NCBI RefSeq assembly: GCF_001244545.1
Contig: NZ_LN852693.1
Span: 193,750-257,749, forward strand
From: Candidatus Stoquefichus sp. SB1
GTDB lineage: Bacteria > Bacillota_I > Bacilli_A > Erysipelotrichales > Coprobacillaceae
Direction of reading: 5' to 3'
DNA: 64,000 bases
The notes beneath the pieces are model-generated. The model worked only from the letters and a program-made list of their open reading frames with translations, was not told the origin of the DNA and did not search any database. Position numbers and translations under genes: made by a program. This document shows, one piece after another, positions 1 to 8,178 of the stretch. How positions within the stretch are numbered: the stretch's first letter is position 1; every line of letters begins with the position of its first letter.

Positions 1-110
1 ATAAGCCCTCCTGCTATAATATGAGTACGGAAGTCTTCGAGGATAAAATGAATATACATGTCTGATGTATCTTTGTTTTGTCCTCTTTTCTTTCATGAAA
101 GGAGATAACT

Positions 111-1565
111 ATGCCTAAGATAACGATTTCATCTACCAGAGTCTATTATCATGAGTTATCCAATGATACTGCTCTCGCTATTCAAAATGACATATCACTC
201 TATCAGTCAATGCTTCATAAGTCTTACAGAGAACTCTATCATAACAACAGCATCAACTCCAGATATCTGAAGGATATCTATCATACCAATGACTACTTTC
301 CTTTAAGTGCTATCAGCGAGGCAAAGGGAATACTGAAGTCACAGAAGACCTGGCATCATAAGTTTATATCAATGAAAAAGAAGAAGCTGAAGAAGATTGA
401 AAGGAAGATGAATCAGGAAGAAAAGTTTCTTAAACGGTATAAAATGACCAAGTCTACTCTTGTAGCGCTTTCTAAAGCGATTACTCATGGTGAAAGACTT
501 CCACCTGTCTACAGATGCAGGGATATGAAGTGGTACAGTCGTGATCCTCTTCACTGCTACTATAGAAATCAGTATATGCTTCTCTATATATTTGAGGTTC
601 AGCATCTCAATAAGCTGATGAAAGCAACACGTCATCGCATCAGGATGCTCAAGTACCGAAAGACAAGAATGGAGCATAAGATAGAAAAGCTTGAAAAGAG
701 GATGAAGCAGATTCGTTTTCATAAAAACAGGTATATGAAGATAACAGGAAGAAGTCAGGGCAAATACTGCAACAATCTGTTCAAGTATGATCACGAAAAG
801 AAGACAATGACATATATCGATACCTATCAGAGAAGACATGCCTTTTCACTTGACTTTCCCTATCGCAGGGAAGAACTGATAAGAGTACTGAATCTGAAGC
901 ATGCCACAAAGGGGAAGGCAGTGTGCTATACCCTGAAGGATAAAGGTGACTACTTCATTATCAGTGCAGCAATAGAACTTGATGTGAAGTATGAGGGATG
1001 CCTGTTTGAAATCACAGGAGGAACAGTTGGAATAGATATCAATAACGACAGGATATCATTAAGCGAGATAGACAGACAAGGGAATCTGATATACTGTCGT
1101 GATTTTCTATTTGACCTTAGCAGTAAGACATCAAGTCAAAGAAAATGGATTATAGAGAACACAGTGAAACAGGTCATCGGATACTGCAGAGAAGTCGGTA
1201 AGCCACTGATTATAGAGGAACTGAACTTTGAAAAGAAGAAAAAGGACTTTGAACTGTATAATCAGAATAAGCAGTATCAGAGAATGCTAAGTGAATTCTC
1301 ATATCGAAAGATCATTGAAAAGCTATACAGTCGCTCATACAAAGAAAGAATAGGAATCAATGAAGTGAATCCGGCGTATACAAGTATCATAGGAAAGTTG
1401 AAATATGCCAGACAGAAGGGAATCAGCATAGATAAGGCAGCATCATATGTGATAGCCAGAAGAGGAATGGGATACAGTGAAAGACTGCCATTAAAACAGT
1501 ATCAGCAAATCAACAAGCCACAACTTACAAGGTGGAGGAACTACAGTCAGCTAGCTGCAGAATGA
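111..1565 (+). CDS. tnpB: TnpB-like RNA-guided nuclease, zinc-ribbon-less
   Basis: A 484-residue protein of the IS605 OrfB/TnpB superfamily. TnpB proteins are RNA-guided DNA nucleases that use an RNA from the element's right end. The three RuvC-type acidic residues can be placed: D309 in GIDINNDRIS, E369 in IIEELNF and D441 in GISIDKAASYV. Canonical TnpB has a four-cysteine zinc ribbon between RuvC-II and RuvC-III; here that interval (about 371-440) has no cysteine. The basic, heptad-like segment at about 85-205 is probably helical. The start has AAAGGAGA 8 nt upstream. The second copy (29981-31423) is identical except for residues about 64-205, where it is diverged and four residues shorter. 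Nuclease activity is inferred, not shown. Confidence 0.8.
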   Translation: MPKITISSTRVYYHELSNDTALAIQNDISLYQSMLHKSYRELYHNNSINSRYLKDIYHTNDYFPLSAISEAKGILKSQKTWHHKFISMKKKKLKKIERKMNQEEKFLKRYKMTKSTLVALSKAITHGERLPPVYRCRDMKWYSRDPLHCYYRNQYMLLYIFEVQHLNKLMKATRHRIRMLKYRKTRMEHKIEKLEKRMKQIRFHKNRYMKITGRSQGKYCNNLFKYDHEKKTMTYIDTYQRRHAFSLDFPYRREELIRVLNLKHATKGKAVCYTLKDKGDYFIISAAIELDVKYEGCLFEITGGTVGIDINNDRISLSEIDRQGNLIYCRDFLFDLSSKTSSQRKWIIENTVKQVIGYCREVGKPLIIEELNFEKKKKDFELYNQNKQYQRMLSEFSYRKIIEKLYSRSYKERIGINEVNPAYTSIIGKLKYARQKGISIDKAASYVIARRGMGYSERLPLKQYQQINKPQLTRWRNYSQLAAE

Positions 1566-1808
1566 GTCATAAAAAAATAGCCAGTTCATCATTATGGTTA
1601 TGATATGAATCAGAGAAAGATTACATGGTCATAGTGAATGAAATGAACTGGCTATTGTATAAAAAGAACTATAGAACAGATTCTCGTCGTACTTACAGAC
1701 AATGCGTTATCTGATAGACAGGAGGAAATGAGATATAGTTATATTCAGATGGTAAGAAACAATCTGGAGCCTGACTATTGGTCAGGTGGAATTATTGAAA
1801 ATAATTCC
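1566..1808 (+). other. IS right end with nested hairpins, candidate omega-RNA region (copy 1)
   Basis: Non-coding tail of the element. A perfect 14-bp inverted repeat (AATAGCCAGTTCAT / ATGAACTGGCTATT) starts 10 nt after the tnpB stop, followed by two terminal hairpins. In characterised TnpB systems the guide RNA covers the 3' end of tnpB plus the right end, and its guide is the sequence just outside the element. If that holds here, the guide begins near 1809 (CTTTCTTG...). The RNA itself is inference. Confidence 0.5.
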
Positions 1809-1897
1809 CTTTCTTGTTTTATCATAGGTTTATAAAAATAAATGAATCAGCACTTGATAATAAGTGTAAACAAATTTTTGATATGGTTATGATATCA

Positions 1898-1926
1898 TTG
1901 ATAGAACTATCTAATAACTGTATAAT
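1898..1926 (+). promoter_or_regulatory. sigma-A type promoter for the DUF3795 gene
   Basis: TTGATA (1898-1903) and TATAAT (1921-1926) are separated by 17 bp, a near-consensus vegetative promoter about 37 nt upstream of the next start codon. It lies outside the IS copy. Confidence 0.65.
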
Positions 1927-1962
1927 ACTCATATAAATTAGAAGTTGTAGGGAGGATATAAG

Positions 1963-2502
1963 ATGAAAGACTTTGAAAGAATAAATTCATTATTTTCTCT
2001 ATGTGGCTTAAACTGTGGGTTATGTTCAATGAAATTAAGTGGACATTGCGGTGGTTGTGGATTTGGAAATCAATCGTGTAAAATAGCAAAATGCAGTTTA
2101 GAACACAACAAAATTGAATACTGCTTTCAATGTGAAGAATACCCTTGCTCTAAATATGAAAGTATAGAGCTTTTTGATTCCTTTATCACACACAGGAATC
2201 AAAAAATAGATATGCTGAAAGCACAAAAAATTGGTATTGAATTTTACAATGCCGAACAAACCGAAAAGTCAAAGTTGCTCAATATACTTTTATCTAATTA
2301 TAATTCTGGCCGTGAAAAAACACTTTATTGCCTTGCAGTCAATCTGTTTGAAGTAGATGAAATTAAAGAGGTTCTTGCGATGACTGAAAATAACACATAT
2401 TTATGTGGGAAATCTGTTAAAGAAAAAGCCGATTATGTAAAAAAACAATTACAGGCATTGGCAGAAAAGAATGGTGTTGAGTTGAAGTTGCGAAAGAAAT
2501 AA
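1963..2502 (+). CDS. DUF3795 cysteine-rich protein
   Basis: A 179-residue soluble protein with a cysteine-dense first third: LCGLNCGLCSMK, then GHCGGCGFGNQSC, then YCFQCEEYPC. This spacing is typical of DUF3795, a family of unknown function thought to bind zinc or an iron-sulfur cluster. The C-terminal half is lysine-rich and helical without recognised motifs. Start chosen at the ATG after GGGAGGATATAAG, with a near-consensus promoter at 1898-1926. It is the first intact gene after the IS copy and appears to be undamaged cargo in an otherwise decaying region. Family assignment is good; function unknown. Confidence 0.8.
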   Translation: MKDFERINSLFSLCGLNCGLCSMKLSGHCGGCGFGNQSCKIAKCSLEHNKIEYCFQCEEYPCSKYESIELFDSFITHRNQKIDMLKAQKIGIEFYNAEQTEKSKLLNILLSNYNSGREKTLYCLAVNLFEVDEIKEVLAMTENNTYLCGKSVKEKADYVKKQLQALAEKNGVELKLRKK

Positions 2503-2529
2503 ATTAGAATTTGGAGTGATAAAAATATT

Positions 2530-2976
2530 ATGCAAACTATTCAACAACAGATCATAGAAGAAATCGCTGATTATTTGAAACCATACAAGGATGAATATAC
2601 CAAACAACATTTTGAGTTCAAGATAACAGACTTTTGGTTAAGTGATAATATCTATCAAGTCGAAATAAATGGATATCATAAAGATAACTATGATACTGAA
2701 CAACAAACAGCTTTTCTATTGCTGAGATTTTTTATAAATTTTGAATATAGACAAGTTCAGATAAGTAACATATTTTTACCAGATTTCTTAAGATATCAGG
2801 GGCTTGGTAAAAAACTAATTTACGTGATATTTACAATATCGAAAGAAGAACATTATGACCTTTTTATTGTTGATATGGTGAATAGTTTTTACCACAGAAT
2901 GATAAAAAGAGGTGCACTGCCGTGTGATGATTGTGATGATGCTGTCCAGATTGTCAGCAATACAGAATTGATTTGA
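2530..2976 (+). CDS. GNAT-like acetyltransferase-fold protein
   Basis: A 148-residue protein. The segment around residues 88-130 (FLPDFLRYQGLGKKLIYVIF, then FIVDMV, then FYHRMIKRGA) fits GNAT motifs A and B, where Q-x-x-G-x-G/A binds acetyl-CoA; here it reads YQGLGKK. The N-terminal 80 residues are less typical. It follows the DUF3795 gene by 27 nt and may share its promoter; a modest TTGGAGTGA site precedes the ATG. The substrate cannot be inferred. An alternative is a GNAT-fold protein without activity. Confidence 0.6.
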   Translation: MQTIQQQIIEEIADYLKPYKDEYTKQHFEFKITDFWLSDNIYQVEINGYHKDNYDTEQQTAFLLLRFFINFEYRQVQISNIFLPDFLRYQGLGKKLIYVIFTISKEEHYDLFIVDMVNSFYHRMIKRGALPCDDCDDAVQIVSNTELI

Positions 2977-3326
2977 TCTTCTATTTATTGTGATTTATCT
3001 TAGGATGATGATAGAAAAAAGTATACTATATGAAGTATTTGTGTAATCATAGACTTACTAGAGATAAATCACTTCTTGAATCTGCTTATGGATATAAGGA
3101 TAAAGTCAAATATTTGATCTTCGTGTAGTACTAGACTTTTGGAATTATAAAATTTAAAATATTCCATACCTGCTTAAATAGATTTCATAGAATTATAAGA
3201 TTTTTCAATCGGTAGTTAAGAATGTTTGAACACTACCAAACATTCGTATTCCTGCAAATCCTCAAGAAAAGCATAGTATCAAATTCAAGTATTAGAAGTT
3301 ATACAGGCCGGTAAAATCAAGAATCT
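2977..3326 (+). other. 350-nt stretch without an intact gene
   Basis: It contains one short reading frame at 3030-3128 (32 residues, ATG to TAG) whose middle, SLLESAYGYKDKVKYLI, resembles a single ankyrin repeat, so it may be the remnant of a larger repeat protein. At 3211-3245 two inverted repeats interleave: GGTAGT pairs with ACTACC, and GAATGTTTG pairs with CAAACATTC, in the order A-B-A'-B', which would allow an H-type pseudoknot or two alternative hairpins. No other gene or clear promoter was seen. Confidence 0.35.
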
Positions 3327-3767
3327 ATGGAGATAAATAATATGCTAACGAAGGAAGCAACACCAGAAGATATTAAGAAATGGAAAAAAATATATAAAGT
3401 GCATCATTCTTCAATGTTTCCAAACAGGAAAATAGGAAGTGAAGTAGATAGTTATTTCAAGAGTAGGTATCCTTACCATGTATATAATAATACAAACTTC
3501 AAAAAAGCAGTTGAATCAAATATTATAGACAATGAGTATTCACGCTGTAAATTGCTTAATAAAATAAAACCAGATATCAAATGCTAATGTATAGGTGATA
3601 TTTTGATTGGTATTGATTTAGTAAGTGGAGAGTTTCATGTGGAAAGTGAGGATATACAAAAGATCGTATCCATATATGATGATTTATTTGTGTATCGAGG
3701 ATTAGATGAAGAAGACTTGAATAATTATTTTTTAGTTGCGGAATACATCAAACTAACACAAAAATAA
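3327..3767 (+). pseudogene. small unknown protein, interrupted by one in-frame TAA
   Basis: The first part (3327-3584, 86 residues) ends at TAA 3585-3587. The same frame continues open for another 59 codons to TAA 3765-3767, reading GDILIGIDLVSGEFHVE and then DDLFVYRGLDEEDLNNYFL. That downstream part looks like ordinary globular protein and has no start codon of its own with a ribosome site. The simplest reading is one gene of about 146 codons broken by a single nonsense change. I do not recognise the family. Alternatives are a real 86-residue protein followed by coding debris, or readthrough. Confidence 0.55.
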
Positions 3768-3792
3768 ATTAGAATTTGAGGAGGAGTTATCA

Positions 3793-4467
3793 ATGGGATT
3801 GTTTTATGGCTTAAAAAAGGAAAAACTGACAAAGGAACAATGTGATAATTTATTAATTAAGCCTGATAAAGAATATTTAAAATCTCTTATTCAAGATGTA
3901 AATAAAAAGTTTGAACAATTTAAATATAGAGATATTGATGAAAATGATTGTGATATATTTTATATTCCAACAAAGAAATTAAGTTATATAGGACTTCAAA
4001 GCGGGTTATCAGAAGAAGCGAGATTAAAGAAAAATAACTTACAAAAAGTTACCAAAATTCGTTCTAATTGTAAAAATTATATTCGCTTAATAGAGAAAGA
4101 TAATCAAATTATTAAAATTGAAAGTATCAAAAAAGGAACTATTGATTCCACATATCTTTCTTATTATGATAAAGGCTATCGCTATTTATTTCCGTACACA
4201 AAGACAGGTTATAGATATCCAACATATATTAGCGTAACATATTTTGAGAATGATCAAGTATCAGAGGAATATTTAGTTCAAAAGGACCAAATCGTTTATA
4301 GTCGATATAGTAAATGTGATGAAAGTAAAGTTGATTACTATTACATCAATTATGTACCTAATGGGAAATACCCTGTTATAGAAGAAAAGATTGGGTATTA
4401 TTTACTTGATTCTTTAGAATATGTAGAAAAGGAATATTATGTTTGGATTCAAGATAGACAGCCATAA
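3793..4467 (+). CDS. hypothetical protein, tyrosine- and lysine-rich
   Basis: A 224-residue soluble protein with an intact frame and a strong GAGGAGGAG site 7 nt before the ATG. It is rich in Tyr, Lys and Asp/Glu, with alternating strand-like stretches such as YISVTYFENDQVSEEYL and YYYINYVPNGKYPVIEEKI in the second half. No signal peptide, membrane segment or catalytic motif was seen, and I do not recognise the family. It sits between two nonsense-broken genes and is preceded by the recurring boundary TAAATTAGAATTTG seen also before 2530. Confidence 0.6.
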   Translation: MGLFYGLKKEKLTKEQCDNLLIKPDKEYLKSLIQDVNKKFEQFKYRDIDENDCDIFYIPTKKLSYIGLQSGLSEEARLKKNNLQKVTKIRSNCKNYIRLIEKDNQIIKIESIKKGTIDSTYLSYYDKGYRYLFPYTKTGYRYPTYISVTYFENDQVSEEYLVQKDQIVYSRYSKCDESKVDYYYINYVPNGKYPVIEEKIGYYLLDSLEYVEKEYYVWIQDRQP

Positions 4468-4522
4468 GTCCCAGCTTAAATAATAATGTTGTTTTAGAAA
4501 ATATATTTAGCGAGGAGAAAAA

Positions 4523-5026
4523 ATGGAAAAGAAGTTATCTGAAATGAGTTTAGAGGCATTATGGAAACTCTTTCCTATCTGTTTGAGTGAGCATCAACCT
4601 TATTGGAAAGAATGGTATACTGATGAAGAAAACTTTTTGAAAAACAGAATTTTAGGAATAGAATGAATAAGCCATATTGGAAGTACGGCAATTTGCTCAA
4701 TTTATGCAAAACCAATTATTGATATTCTTGTAGAGATTTCAAAAGATTATAAATTATCAGACTATAAAAAAGTGATTATGAAAAATGGCTATATTTGTAT
4801 GTCTGAAACTTCTGATCGGATATCTTTTGACAAGGGATATACAGAAAAAGGATTTGCGAAGAGAGTGTTTCACCTTCACTTAAGATATATGAAAGATAAT
4901 GATGAGTTATATTTTAGAGATTATCTCATTGAGCATACTGATATTGCTATTACGTACGAGAAATTGAAATTAGAATTATGGAAAAAATATGAATTCGATA
5001 GGAATGAAAGAAGTTGTGTTTTATAG
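4523..5026 (+). pseudogene. GrpB family (UPF0157) protein, broken by TGA
   Basis: The frame from ATG 4523 reads MEKKLSEMSLEALWKLFPIC and stops at TGA 4664-4666. The same frame then continues ISHIGSTAICSIYAKPIIDI and later FHLHLRYMKDNDELYFRDYL to TAG 5024-5026. Both parts match GrpB, whose members carry R/x-ISHIGSTA at this point, so the TGA most likely replaced an Arg CGA codon. The C-terminus (RNERSCVL) is not typical and the last residues may be lost or replaced. Ribosome site GAGGAGAAA precedes the ATG. GrpB-like proteins have a nucleotidyltransferase-type fold of unclear role. Confidence 0.75.
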
Positions 5027-5378
5027 TTTAAAAGGGGAAATAAAGGATTGAGAAGAACTGAGTGACGATGCAATCGCAAAGTGCAATGGAATGAAAGTAA
5101 GGTGCTGGTTAAAAGATAATTTACAGAGAGTTGGTTTCGCTGATGTTTTTCGAACGCATGATGATAACGGATATGATGATATGATAAAAAATTATATCTT
5201 TTTGTGGACTTTCGATAATTTGGATGAGGATAATCATCAATTGGTGGGAGATGCCAATTCTAAATATGATCAAACATTTATTAAGGTTTATATAGCGGAA
5301 ATTGAAAAAATTGAGGCTATCTTCTATAGCAATCCTAGATGGAGGGCAAAGCTGACAAACCTTTTTCAGTTTGATTAA
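5004..5378 (+). pseudogene. small unknown protein, broken by TGA
   Basis: From ATG 5004 the frame reads MKEVVFYSLKGEIKD, meets TGA at 5049-5051, and continues without interruption EELSDDAIAKCNGMKVRCWL to TAA 5376-5378. An internal ATG (5091) would give a 95-residue product, but the residues before it read as genuine protein, so a nonsense mutation in a 124-codon gene is more likely. The start overlaps the end of the grpB remnant. I do not recognise the family; it is acidic and rich in aromatic residues, with NLDEDNHQLVGD and YSNPRWRAKLTN as distinctive stretches. Confidence 0.55.
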
Positions 5379-5390
5379 ATTGTGCATGAA

Positions 5391-5413
5391 AAAACAGTGA
5401 ATTCACTGTTTTT
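5391..5413 (+). terminator. rho-independent terminator
   Basis: AACAGTG-AATT-CACTGTT stem (5393-5410) flanked by A and T runs, 15 nt after the preceding stop. It can serve both strands, ending the 5004 frame and the converging XRE remnant. Confidence 0.7.
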
Positions 5414-5422
5414 GTTGTACTA

Positions 5423-5633
5423 TTAAATTTTAGTACCATCTTCAAAACTCAAAGTAGGAATGATATTTTGCTCCTAAAGCCTCTACTATTTGGCTTAGTT
5501 CCTCATCAGTAAATGTCCTACGTTTTAATTTCTGATTAAAATTTGCTGGTGTTGTCCCAATGCGTATGGCTAATTTCCTTTACGAAGTGCCAGCAAGGGC
5601 AATTGCAACTTTAATTTGTTTTTCACTTGGCAT
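5423..5633 (-). pseudogene. XRE/Cro-type helix-turn-helix regulator, two lesions
   Basis: On the minus strand the frame from ATG (5631-5633) reads MPSEKQIKVAIALAGTS, stops at codon 18 (TAA, plus-strand 5580-5582), then continues RKLAIRIGTTPANFNQKLKR and FTDEELSQIVEALGAKYHSY. This is a compact Cro/C1-type DNA-binding protein known from mobile elements, where a Gln (CAA) would normally sit at the stop position. Near the end one extra T shifts the frame: removing it restores an FEFEDGTKI tail and TAA at 5423-5425. Two independent lesions make it a clear pseudogene. Between it and the next gene (5634-5861) only short unrecognised frames are seen. Confidence 0.75.
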
Positions 5634-5861
5634 ATCTACATCACCGTTCCATCTTGTAACTTTATGAAAGATAATAAGAAGACAGAGAATTATGAACTCG
5701 GATTAAGAGAACGCATTGTGACATAGCGACACTTATCTGGGCTTTTTTTATCTTTTCAGATATGGAAAAGTAGTTAAAATGCTTGATAAAGAATTTCAAA
5801 ATATTATAATGATATTTGTAAATACTAAATAAGGGTTTAAAAATATTGTTAGGAGGCTGTT

Positions 5862-6305
5862 ATGTATCAAATTACAAAAGCGTATGAGTTATTGTCTGTG
5901 GGGTCAAAGGGAACATCTCTTTATGCCCGTTGGGCAAATCAGTGTGAAATAGGATATCCAGAACTCATAGTTCTTTATGCCCTGAACGCAAAGAACAGAC
6001 TTACTCAAAAGACAATCACAGAAGAATTCGGGCTGATAAAAGCGACAGTAAGTACAGTAATACGTGATTTGAAGAAGAGAGGGCTTATTGTTCTTGAAGC
6101 AAGCAAAGAAGATAGAAGAGAAAAACTGGTTGTTTTTACAGAAGACGGAAAAAAGTATGCGGAAAATATCGTACGGCCATTATTGGAAACAGAAGAACGT
6201 ATTACAAAAAAAATAGGTGATGAACGAATAGAACAGATTATAGACACACTGGATCTTTTTAATATTTTGTTTGAAAAAGAGCTAAAAGTGGTGCATAAGA
6301 AATGA
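5862..6305 (+). CDS. MarR family transcriptional regulator
   Basis: A 147-residue winged-helix protein. Residues 31-95 carry the MarR signature: LIVLYALNAKNRLTQKTITE, then the recognition helix IKATVSTVIRDLKKRGLI and the wing EASKEDRREKLVVFTEDGKK. The flanking helices are the dimer interface. The start follows TTAGGAGGCTG. It precedes the SASA esterase gene (6392) by 86 nt on the same strand, so it may control that gene or itself. MarR proteins usually respond to small phenolic or oxidative signals; the ligand here is unknown. The gene is intact within the decaying island. Confidence 0.85.
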   Translation: MYQITKAYELLSVGSKGTSLYARWANQCEIGYPELIVLYALNAKNRLTQKTITEEFGLIKATVSTVIRDLKKRGLIVLEASKEDRREKLVVFTEDGKKYAENIVRPLLETEERITKKIGDERIEQIIDTLDLFNILFEKELKVVHKK

Positions 6306-6391
6306 GAGAAAGTATGGTAGTGATAGAGACACCCTAATATTTAAGAGAAATGATGTAATGACAAAAAAATGAAAGCGAGAGGAAATTAGTG

Positions 6392-7222
6392 ATGAAATCA
6401 GTTTTACTTATAGGACAATCAAATATGGCAGGACGTGGGTTTTTGAATGAGGTTACGCCGATTTATAATGAAAACATTTTTATGCTAAGAAACGGCAGAT
6501 GGCAAATGATGACAGAACCTATACACTTTGACAGGTCAGTTGCTGGTGTTGGACCAGCGGCTTCCTTTGCACAGGCATGGTGTAACGCAAATAAGGATGA
6601 ACAAATTGGACTTATCCCTTGTGCGGAAGGAGGAAGTTCCATTGATGAATGGAATAAAGAAGGTGCTTTATTTCGTCATGCTGTTAGTGAAGCAAAATTC
6701 GCTATGGAAAACAGTGAATTGATTGCAATTTTGTGGCATCAAGGAGAAAGTGACGGTCGTAGCGAAAAATACAAAAATTATTATCAAAAACTTAATGTTT
6801 TAGTTAATTCATTCAGAAAAGAACTGGGAACTTTGGAAATTCCGTTCATTGTTGGCGGTTTGGGAGATTATTTAGGTAAATCTGGATTTGGAAAAAGTTG
6901 TGTAGAGTATGATTTAATTAACAAAGAATTACATGAATATGCCGAAAATAATAAGAATTGTTATTTTGTAACAGGGGAAAAACTATACTCTAATCCAGAT
7001 GGTATCCATATTAATGCGGAGTCTCAAAGAAGATTTGGCATTAGATATTTTGAAGCTTATCAGACCAAATCCAATATCATCGAGCCATTAGAGAATGAAG
7101 TGAATATAGTAAAGGAATTGTGTGAAAGAGAATACACTATTGCGGAGAAAAGATACATAACACTAGAACAATTTACCTTAGGAAAAGGTTCTATGGAAGA
7201 AGTAATGAATTTTTTAAAGTAA
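6392..7222 (+). CDS. SASA-domain carbohydrate esterase
   Basis: A 276-residue SGNH-like esterase of the sialate O-acetylesterase/CE6 type (SASA domain), expected to remove acetyl groups from sugars. The nucleophile serine lies in LLIGQSNMAG (residues 5-14), the glycine-rich block is CAEGGSSIDEW, the third block is LWHQGESDG, and the Asp/His pair is in DGIHINAESQ near residue 207. There is no signal peptide, so it should act in the cytoplasm. The last 45 residues extend past the domain and look helical. GAGAGGA lies 8 nt before ATG 6392, which is preferred over GTG 6389. Confidence 0.8.
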   Translation: MKSVLLIGQSNMAGRGFLNEVTPIYNENIFMLRNGRWQMMTEPIHFDRSVAGVGPAASFAQAWCNANKDEQIGLIPCAEGGSSIDEWNKEGALFRHAVSEAKFAMENSELIAILWHQGESDGRSEKYKNYYQKLNVLVNSFRKELGTLEIPFIVGGLGDYLGKSGFGKSCVEYDLINKELHEYAENNKNCYFVTGEKLYSNPDGIHINAESQRRFGIRYFEAYQTKSNIIEPLENEVNIVKELCEREYTIAEKRYITLEQFTLGKGSMEEVMNFLK

Positions 7223-7279
7223 AAGATATAACTTCTAGTTTATATAGGAAACAAGCTGAAAATCTCATAAACTGCTGGA

Positions 7280-7501
7280 GTGAACTTTATAAGCTCCCGT
7301 TATCTAATAGGTGAAATATTTGCCTTAAATCTTTTTAAAACAAAATCACAACTTGAAACATTTGGAACTTTTGCTGAAATTCTAATCATTATTGGAATAA
7401 TTATCACAATTACCCTTACAAAGATATTAGCAGTTACTACAGTGCAATTGATAATAATACTTACTTTTGGTAGTTTTGTATGGGATTTGGTATCATTCTA
7501 A
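7280..7501 (+). pseudogene. membrane-protein fragment
   Basis: A 73-codon frame opening at GTG 7280 with two hydrophobic segments (about residues 31-48 and 53-70). The ribosome site is weak (CTGGAG immediately next to the GTG). It sits in a stretch full of broken genes, so I read it as a remnant of a membrane protein rather than a functional gene. The family is not recognised. A genuine small membrane protein remains possible. Confidence 0.3.
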
Positions 7502-7806
7502 AAATTAGAAAAGCGATTATTGCGTTTGAAGATTAATAAATCATGATCTAATTAGTTCAACTATTGAATAAAGCATATGTTACTATACGAAAGTGCTTTG
7601 TAATACTATGAGAAAGAAGGCATCGAAAATCAGTATGGATGACTTAAAAATCAATGTCTGAATTATTTAGCTGTAAGCGTAGATAATACTTCACTTCATT
7701 AAAAAATATTTAAAGAGCATGAATCAGAAAAAGAAGCAGTTACCGAGGAATACTCGACAACTGCTTCTGATGGTAAAAAATACAGCATGAAATACTATAA
7801 ATTTAG
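7502..7806 (+). other. gene debris with a strong internal hairpin
   Basis: No intact gene. Short frames such as KKASKISMDDLKINV (about 7609-7660) and HESEKEAVTEEYSTTASDGK (about 7719-7778) look like pieces of coding sequence. At 7733-7767 GAAGCAGTT pairs with AACTGCTTC (9 bp) around an inner CGAG/CTCG pair, giving a long hairpin inside one of these pieces. It has no following T run, so it is not an obvious terminator. Confidence 0.35.
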
Positions 7807-8130
7807 GAAGATTGCTCAATAAGAATAGATAAATCATATCATGTAGGTGTTGAGGGTATGAAAGAGCATATTACAGCCGTAAGACAAACATATCCAGACT
7901 TGAAAATGACAATAATTCGACAGTATAGTGATGGAGATTATATTATTTCTGAATTTATCGCAGAAGGAACACATAAAGGCAAATGGCTAGGAATGAAACC
8001 AACTGGAAAGAAATTAACTTTTACAGGAGTAGATGTAGATAAAGTTATTGATGGAAAAATTGTTGAGCATAGCGGTGCTATGAATACTTTTGAAACATTG
8101 TTTGAAGAAGAAATTATCAAACCCGCATAG
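7807..8130 (+). pseudogene. SnoaL-like/ester cyclase family protein, N-terminally truncated
   Basis: From just after a TAG the frame reads SIRIDKSYHVGVEGMKEHIT, then DYIISEFIAEGTHKGKWLG and KKLTFTGVDVDKVIDGKIVE. This matches the last two thirds of SnoaL-like (NTF2-fold) polyketide cyclase or ester cyclase proteins, which are normally about 130-150 residues and start some 40-50 residues earlier. ATG 7858 lies in the middle of a conserved strand and has no convincing role as a start. The missing N-terminus and the neighbouring debris point to a truncated gene. Confidence 0.6.
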
Positions 8131-8178
8131 CAATAAATCCCAGTTTGTCTATGAGTGCTATATTATGGAGGTTGAAGA

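Larger units (their letters stand above)
1..1808 (+). mobile_element. tnpB-only IS200/IS605-like element, copy 1 (left edge may be cut by the window)
   Basis: This stretch is repeated at 29871-31666. It holds one TnpB-like gene and no TnpA transposase, so it is an IS1341-style element that would need a transposase in trans. The left part has a hairpin ATACAT-GTCTG-ATGTAT (54-70). The right part has a 14-bp stem just after the gene (1576-1589 with 1643-1656), then CCTGAC/GTCAGG (1770-1786) and a 9-bp stem (1788-1808). Subterminal hairpins are typical of IS200/IS605 ends. Codon choice (AAG, CAG, AGA) differs from the host genes, which suggests transfer. The true left boundary cannot be seen because both copies match from base 1 onward. 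Confidence 0.8.

Noticed and set aside
369-839. Minus-strand frame inside tnpB
   Set aside because: It is antisense to a gene with clear RuvC motifs, has no ribosome site and recurs only because the IS is duplicated.
3585-5051. TGA or TAA read as sense codons (recoded genetic code)
   Set aside because: TGA and TAA both end intact genes in the window (for example TGA at 2974 and 36863), and the interrupted frames include both codons, so nonsense mutation is simpler than recoding.
7733-7767. Terminator hairpin
   Set aside because: The stem is strong but has no T run and lies inside a piece of coding debris.
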